From positions 130,001 to 159,288 of the forward strand of contig LUCW03000147.1 of NCBI GenBank assembly GCA_001586965.3: a stretch of 29,288 nt of DNA, given 5' to 3'. Below the pieces are notes generated by a model. It was not told where the DNA came from. It saw only the letters and a program-made list of their open reading frames with translations, and ran no database searches. This document shows, piece after piece, positions 23,187-29,288 of this stretch. This DNA is from Sphaeroforma sirkka. Taxonomy: Eukaryota > Opisthokonta > Ichthyosporea > Ichthyophonida. Position 1 is the stretch's first letter; each line of letters begins with the position of its first letter. A program made the position numbers and the translations under genes.

Positions 23187-25677
23187 TCATAACTTAGCCA
23201 TCTCGTCGACCAATTCACTGTCATCCAAGTACACTGTATCGACCTTCGCGAGCTTAGCCGTATGACTATCCGTCCCTCCCCCCACTTTGCTCTCTCCCTC
23301 AATACTCGCACTATTTTTCAGCTTATTTGCTTGTTTGCTGGCCTTTTTATCCAGTTTAGCCACCTTTTTAGCCTCTTTTTTGACTGATTTGTGTTGTTCC
23401 CACAGAGGTTCCAGGATCTCGACGATGTTTGGAGGTACCTTTGTGGGCAAATCTCCATCGTAGCAATCCTCTAGCTGATCTTGCGTAATATACTGTGAAA
23501 GAGTGAGGTGCATAGTCAGATTTAGATTTGAGTGTATTTCCGATGAAGTTCGGGCAAAGCTACGACCCGTCTCCCAATGCCGCGGTGTCTACATGCACGC
23601 ACATGAGTACAAGCAACTGACATCAAATTCAAGTACACAGCTAACTGATTGATACCGTACTAACAACACTCGAAGCATCAATGATACATACTTGGGTAAA
23701 GTACTCATGCGCAGCTTTCTTGTCCATTTTCCCCTTGACCTGGAACTTCTTCCGCGTTGTCTTGTCTATAAATACGGAAAGGGCCTTGTAGAAGCCTACA
23801 AAGATAGCGGGTGCATTGATGGCCACCATGCTGTGCAAGCGCTCAGGGTAGTGGTCCTGTAGTATTTCGACGAACTTGCGCGAAACCTGACTGTCACCTA
23901 AATGAAGTTTAAATGTGAATAGATTCAGGTAAGTCATGCGACAAATAAATGAGCGATAGAAGAATCACAGGCATAGATAGAATATTGGAAGTCTTAAAAA
24001 TTTCGTACCTTTAGAATTGTCCCAAAAAAAATGTTTGGTGCCAGACGAGCTATTAGCCTTGGTATACTAATACCTTGTGTATTTCAATACACAATCACGG
24101 CCCAATTACCACTGACACGCACGCACGTAATTACGTGAAAAATAGACCCAGGTCTTGTCTTCGAATGCATGCATTCATACGTTCAAACGCAATTCTCCAT
24201 ACCATGTTTTGCCAGGCTGAAGCCGTGCAAATCCGTCACAATCATCCACTTCTCAATGCTACTATCTGTAGGTAGAGAGGGCGTGCAGGTCAACATGCTG
24301 GTGTATGAGTATCCGCTTTGCCACTTATTTGAAGTGTATAACGTCGCATGCAGTCAGCGTATGCAGCACAAGAGATAAGTCAGTTACCGTATCCATACCC
24401 AGAGATTAAGTAGAAAGGGTAAAGGTTCATGGCCTACCGGGTCACGAGATCAATTTAAAGTCTCTATGCCGTCCCTTAATCTCGATATGATATCACGAAA
24501 GCCTTTGGCAACTCGTCACAGAACTAGTACAGTCCTACCTGCTGGCATATGCCGTATGGTTTCTTCCAGCGTGTACATAATAAACTTGATCTTTTCCTCG
24601 GCAGCCCCGGGGGGGTCGAAGGCAGTGCGCATGTACACCACGGGATGCCCTTCCTTATCCGTACCATGTACATACATGGAGCCTGTCCAAGACTATTAAT
24701 AGTTTAAGATAGCATGAGAATGATCAAAGGCATACATCTATCATCACACCAAAGACCACGGTATGGCTATTTTATAGTGATAAATGTTGACGGAGCCTGT
24801 ACAAGACTATTAATAGTTTAAAATATCATGAGAATGATCAAAGGCATACATCTACCACCACAACAAAGACCACGGTATGGCTATTTTATAGTGATAGAAG
24901 TCGATGAAGCCTGTCCAAGATTATTAACAGTTTAAGATAGCAGGAGAATGATCAAAGGCATATATCTACTATCACAACAAAGACCACGTTAAGACCATTT
25001 TATAGTGATAAACGTTGATGGAGCCTGTCCAAGACTGTTAATAGTTTAAAATATCATGAGAATGATCAAAGGCATATATCTACCACCACAACAAAGACCA
25101 CGTTATGGCTATTTGAGAGCGATAAACGTTGATGGAGCCTGTCCAAGACTATTAATAGTTTAAGATAGCATGAGAACGATTAAAGTCATACATCTTACTG
25201 TCATAAAGACAACGTTATGACCATTTTATAGTGATAAAGGTTAATACGTATATGTTCTCTGTCAGCTGTGACAGAAATAAATATAAGCATCCAAGAAGAA
25301 TGTCGACCGAGTAAACCTTTTTTTTCTGTTTATTTTGAATACACCATCAATTGGGAGCGCATACCGCAATATACTAACAGACAAGTGCTAATAACCAGAA
25401 CAATAACGAAGTTCGGATTATAAACCAGTGTTTCATCAATAAAAAACATATTTCTTGGGACGGTATCAAAATCAAATCTCCTCTCAAATATATAGATACG
25501 AAAATCGTAGTTAAAATTCAACAAAAACGGATATCTGTATGAAGGATAGAAATGGCCAATGATATCTCCAGTATTGAAAACATAATTCCTAATTCAACCG
25601 TAACTACAAGACAATACATATACATTACATACATATACATATACATATGTATACATACATACATGTATATATGTATG

Positions 25678-25759
<82 letters not shown>

Positions 25760-25879
25760 CATACATACATACATACATACATACATACACACATGCACAA
25801 TGCACACACATATATATATATATATATAATATATATATATAAATTTATATAGAAAAAATGGTATTTATGCACACACACA

Positions 25880-25950
<71 letters not shown>

Positions 25951-25983
25951 ATATAGATATATATATATATATATATCATATAT

Positions 25984-26036
<53 letters not shown>

Positions 26037-26723
26037 GTTATCATATTTAAGTACTACACCGCTTCATTCGACATGTTTCTACTCATTACAAAAGATATTG
26101 ATCAATAAGCTAGAAGTTTAAGAAATATGAATATACACATTCGTATGCAATCTTCGAAGTTCAATTTATTTATAAAATTGGAAATGTATATTGTAATAAT
26201 ACAAAGTATCTGGAAAATGAAAGAGGTGTGCGCATATGGAATTTTAAAATAAGACAAGTAATACTAGCATACAAGTGAAAGTACATAAACGCATAGAGCT
26301 GCATACCATTGAAGTTATTTCTTCAGTCCGAATTTTGTGCGGCTTCGCTTCCCTTCTCCACAACATACTATTCTTTAGCATTTTTAATGCCTTGCTTTGA
26401 TCATAGCTCCTAGCTCGAAGGTACCGTCGGAGACAGGCATCGTCCAACCAATCTTTCTAATGATCAAAATAATCGAACTGTATTGATTCTACTGTATTTT
26501 TAAATAATATAGGTATACTAATATAACAATATAACAATATAACAATATAACAATATATATATATATATATAAAATGCATATATAGATAACATATATAATG
26601 ATAATAATACTAATAACAATCAATATTAAATATATATAATAATAATAACGATAATAAATATATAAAAAATAATATATAAATATATATAATTGATAATAAT
26701 AATAATAATAATGTCTTAATGTG

Positions 26724-26765
<42 letters not shown>

Positions 26766-27063
26766 CATATATACATACATATATACATACATAAATACAT
26801 ACAAACACATACATACACATGCATGCATACATACATACATACATACACATATACATATACACATATACATACACACATGCGCATATGCATATGCATATGC
26901 ATACATATATACATATATATACATGTACATATACATATACAAATACCTATACATTTACATTTGAATCTACATATACATCTATATATACATATACATATAC
27001 ATATACATGTACATACACACACATACACACACACAACACAAACACACACACACACACACACAT

Positions 27064-27109
<46 letters not shown>

Positions 27110-27142
27110 CACACACACACACATTTAAATACATATAAATAA

Positions 27143-27180
<38 letters not shown>

Positions 27181-27510
27181 CGCGAACAGTATCAGCGAAA
27201 CTTAAATTGAAAGGGACCTTAAGGTAGTCGTAGATTATATCCCATTCTTACCCTCTGGGTAAGGGGCACCCTTCCCTACATGTTTACGAGAATATACTAC
27301 ACTAGTCAATCTGTTAGGGAAAGAGCGCGTAGGAGGGTCACCACCCTCCACCATTCTCGAGTGTGAATTTTGCACCACTCTAGAGTGGGGTCAACAGATG
27401 AACAGACACCATTAGTGGTAGCATACCTCCTCCGAAGTCATATCATGGAACTCTTCCCAAATGGCCATACGCAGCTCGGCTACAGCTACGACTTCAGTGT
27501 CGCCTTCCAT
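23187..27510 (-). CDS. SEC14-like CRAL-TRIO lipid-binding protein, 6 exons, 320 aa
   Basis: Cytosolic lipid-transfer type protein of the Sec14 superfamily; ligand unknown. Exons (minus): 27510-27427, 26456-26307, 24692-24539, 24265-24203, 23897-23692, 23492-23187. All phases agree. Start is ATG at 27510 ([13 protein letters not shown]). Residues 1-78 form the CRAL-TRIO N-terminal helices ([31 protein letters not shown]). Residues 79-240 form the lipid-binding fold ([69 protein letters not shown]). The C-terminus adds a Lys-rich, probably coiled segment (about 255-280) and an acidic end ([15 protein letters not shown]). The third exon uses the acceptor ending AATAG at 24693-24695, which alone keeps phase 0 and gives the family's TG-x-MYV join. 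That splice site is copied in a tandem array upstream. Introns 1 and 2 carry large microsatellites. Confidence 0.92.
24678..25245. repeat. Five tandem copies of a 114-bp repeat spanning a CRAL-TRIO intron 3' splice site
   Basis: Unit starts (GAGCCTGT or close) at 24678, 24792, 24906, 25020 and 25134 are exactly 114 apart; the last copy is slightly shorter. Copies 1, 3 and 5 share TTTAAGATAGCA; copies 2 and 4 share TTTAAAATATCA and CTACCACCACAAC, giving an A-B-A-B-A pattern. The first copy overlaps the acceptor and first 15 coding bases of the CRAL-TRIO exon at 24692. Confidence 0.95.
25246..25609. other. Unique intron sequence of the CRAL-TRIO gene
   Basis: AT-rich, no exon needed or recognised here since the flanking exons join in phase. 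A 64-codon minus-strand frame (25330-25524) has a hydrophobic stretch but no family match and is probably chance. Confidence 0.5.
25610..26040. repeat. Microsatellite, (TA)n / (CATA)n / (CA)n, in CRAL-TRIO intron 2
   Basis: TA runs at about 25680-25754 and 25890-26030 with CATA and CACA tracts between. Open frames here are low complexity. It lies within the intron 26306-24693. Confidence 0.93.
26515..27180. repeat. Microsatellite, (TA)n / (CATA)n / (AAT)n / (CA)n, in CRAL-TRIO intron 1
   Basis: Begins with repeated CAATATAA units (26527-26555). It continues with AAT/TA tracts and a long CATA-derived tract (26760-27010), and ends with CA and TA runs. Fully within the intron 27426-26457. Confidence 0.93.
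27247..27388. other. Cluster of three short perfect hairpins/palindromes in CRAL-TRIO intron 1
   Basis: CTTACCC-TCT-GGGTAAG (27247-27263), GGAGGGT-CACC-ACCCTCC (27332-27349) and the 14-base palindrome CCACTCTAGAGTGG (27375-27388) lie within 142 bases, close to the first exon's donor at 27426. Confidence 0.75.
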
Positions 27511-27564
27511 AATAAAAAGTCTGTTTTCTCTTACAAACAAGTACACGAGTTAGCTCTAAAAATC

Positions 27565-27571
27565 TATATAT
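27565..27571 (-). promoter_or_regulatory. Possible TATA-like element of the CRAL-TRIO gene
   Basis: A TATATAG-like string on the minus strand about 55-60 bases before the ATG at 27510 would place a transcription start near 27538. The background is AT-rich, so support is weak. Confidence 0.25.
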
Positions 27572-28488
27572 TCACCGGACAGCTTGTGTCATATCAGCTT
27601 CTTGCGCTGTCCTACACACAGCTTGCCTATACAAAGTATTGTTCAGGCGAGAACTTTGAAATCACAGCACAGGGTACTTAAAGGAGCACAGGCGTGTGCA
27701 GCCGCACGTCGCACGGCACCTCAGAAATAAGAAGGAATCGAATGGATGCATGATGAAGGAAATAGTCATTTAATGAATTGATCGTAGAAAAAGAAAATAT
27801 ACCACGAGTCCACAACGTACGGGACTACCGATACAACAAGTCAGCTGTAAGACTTCAGACGTAGAATATTTTGGAACCCTGTAGAACTAAAAAGGGTAAT
27901 AAAAAGCCAATATTTCTATTACTAGTTTACTACTGTTCTAGAAGTGGTGAATAGTTTTATTTAAAGAGTACGTTGTAGTCCATACAAAGCGATGCTGATA
28001 TACTTGTATTATACATATGTAGTATATTCAAAAATTCACATATAATCATGTGATGTATTTATGTACGTATGTGTACATGGTATATAACTATAAATTTATG
28101 TATACACGAGTTTATATCAGAATTTAGGGGATCAGCGTAAAATACGTCAGATCAAGTGTATGGTGTATAGTTATATACTTCTAGATTAGTATCGCAACGA
28201 ATCTAGTGCTTTACCTAATGCCTTAAATGGCCTCTGACTTGAAATGTGCATATGGTTGCAGTTTCCAATTACTTTATAAATAACGGTGTAGCTTATTCTG
28301 GTTTCTTTTCTTTAAGTTGGTCATCCAGCATATTTTACGTGGCCCTACATAGTCCGGATAAACATACACTTCAAAACAAGTTCATATCTACAGACTACAT
28401 TCATAGACATAACGCATATATCTATCTTCACGTATACTGATAGAATCATAGTGACAACCCTATATACAAGTATTCGATCTATCTTGAA

Positions 28489-28490
<2 letters not shown>

Positions 28491-28528
<38 letters not shown>
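28491..28528. repeat. (TA)n microsatellite upstream of the gene at 28613
   Basis: Uninterrupted TA run about 85 bases before the start codon of the right-edge gene. Confidence 0.9.
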
Positions 28529-28535
<7 letters not shown>

Positions 28536-28612
28536 GTCTATGTATGTATATATATATGTGTATACACATATACAAAAGCATTGGGTATAAATATATATAA
28601 ATAAAACTCACC

Positions 28613-28956
28613 ATGAGCAATCCCATATCAATCACATCACCCAACCCAAACTGGAACGTACGCGCCCCATCACCACTGAGAAGTATGTCGCATACAATAT
28701 CGCCTTCACAGTGGCACTCGAGTGAAGGGTTTGACAGTTTCGAGGCTGAAAGTAAGCCCGAGCACAGCATACCAACAGATACACCCACACAAACAAACAC
28801 ACCCACACCCACACAAACTGAACGTCAGTCAAATGATCCAATAGTAGGGTCTCCTGTTCTGTCAACTGTGGATGAGACTGACAGCCCAGCGGGAAAGACA
28901 GAAGTTAACGACGGTGCTGGGACAAATGCAACGCCCAATCACAGGTCTAAGCGAAC
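28613..28956 (+). CDS. First exon of an unrecognised Ser/Thr/Pro-rich protein, runs off the window
   Basis: ATG at 28613 in good context (CTCACCATGAGC) opens 114 codons plus two bases, to a GTATGT donor at 28957. An in-frame stop lies 15 bases upstream of the ATG. The peptide is polar and probably disordered (SITSPNPNWN, a Thr/Pro/Gln stretch TDTPTQTNTPTPTQTERQ, then HRSKR). It has normal codon variety, unlike the microsatellite frames. No domain is visible. If unspliced, the frame would stop at 28993. I infer a gene from complexity, start context and donor; the rest lies beyond the right edge. Confidence 0.5.
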
Positions 28957-29288
28957 GTATGTCGAGTGTACTGTCGTATATATTGGGAGTTAGGGTTTGT
29001 ATCATGGATATTGGTACGTGTTTATGGAAATCGGTGTCTATAGCATGATATTACTACGTGCAATATTGAAATGGGGTGCCGAGTCTACGTCTGATAATTG
29101 AATTACCCAAGGTGGGTTTAGAGAATGCAGTTGTAAGAAATCGGCTTTGGTAGTCAATACTGATAACTGGGGGTTAGAGAGATCAGACGTACAAGTTGAT
29201 ATTAATATGACAAACCTGCACTACTTAGTAGGCACTAAGCAAACACATTGGCTTTCGATCCTTACAATTATGTTTCTAAATATATATT
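28957..29288 (+). other. Probable first intron of the right-edge gene
   Basis: Follows the GTATGT donor. No second exon can be recognised before the window ends. Confidence 0.35.

Larger units (their letters stand above)
27511..28612. other. Divergent intergenic region (CRAL-TRIO gene left, Ser/Thr/Pro-rich gene right)
   Basis: About 1.1 kb between two divergent start codons, with no exon recognised. The left end should carry the CRAL-TRIO promoter and the right end that of the gene at 28613. A TA microsatellite lies at about 28491-28528. Confidence 0.55.

Noticed and set aside
28586-28593. TATAAATA as a TATA box for the gene at 28613
   Set aside because: It lies only about 20 bases before the ATG, too close for the usual 30-base spacing, and sits in AT-rich repeat sequence.
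1-29288. tRNA, rRNA or CRISPR features
   Set aside because: No cloverleaf with tRNA box A/B sequences, no rRNA-like conserved blocks and no spaced short palindromic repeats were seen; the tandem arrays lack unique spacers.

Overview
The window is nuclear DNA from an intron-rich eukaryote. Three genes are built from many short exons with GT-AG introns. The intergenic and intronic DNA is full of (TA)n, (CATA)n, (CA)n and (AAT)n microsatellites. PTDSS1-type phosphatidylserine synthase next to a HARP-domain SMARCAL1-like helicase fits an opisthokont, and my best guess is a unicellular holozoan such as an ichthyosporean. That placement is inference; nothing here fixes the species.

Layout, left to right: a compound microsatellite (about 1-560). 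A plus-strand phosphatidylserine synthase gene (941-5963, ten visible exons). A convergent, intronless minus-strand secreted multicopper oxidase (8118-6370) with an acidic pentapeptide-repeat tail. A repeat-rich stretch (8430-10910) with a 269-bp tandem repeat, an imperfect inverted repeat and a TGAC-rich cluster. A 3.7-kb microsatellite block (10915-14636) around an unrecognised unique island. A minus-strand SMARCAL1-like annealing helicase (22315-15501, 14 exons, 879 aa). A minus-strand SEC14/CRAL-TRIO lipid-binding protein (27510-23187, 6 exons, 320 aa). Last, the first exon of an unrecognised Ser/Thr/Pro-rich plus-strand gene (from 28613) that runs off the right edge.

The exon models were assembled by hand from splice sites, reading phase and remembered family sequences. 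Every junction from the first visible exon to the stop codon keeps frame in the three spliced genes. The genes do not look like one pathway: two touch lipids (phosphatidylserine synthesis, lipid transfer), one works in DNA replication and repair, and one is an extracellular oxidase. The most unusual structures are a 114-bp tandem array with an ABABA pattern that has copied a 3' splice site of the CRAL-TRIO gene, and the intronless oxidase with its coding minisatellite. I did not find a convincing new multi-gene system.
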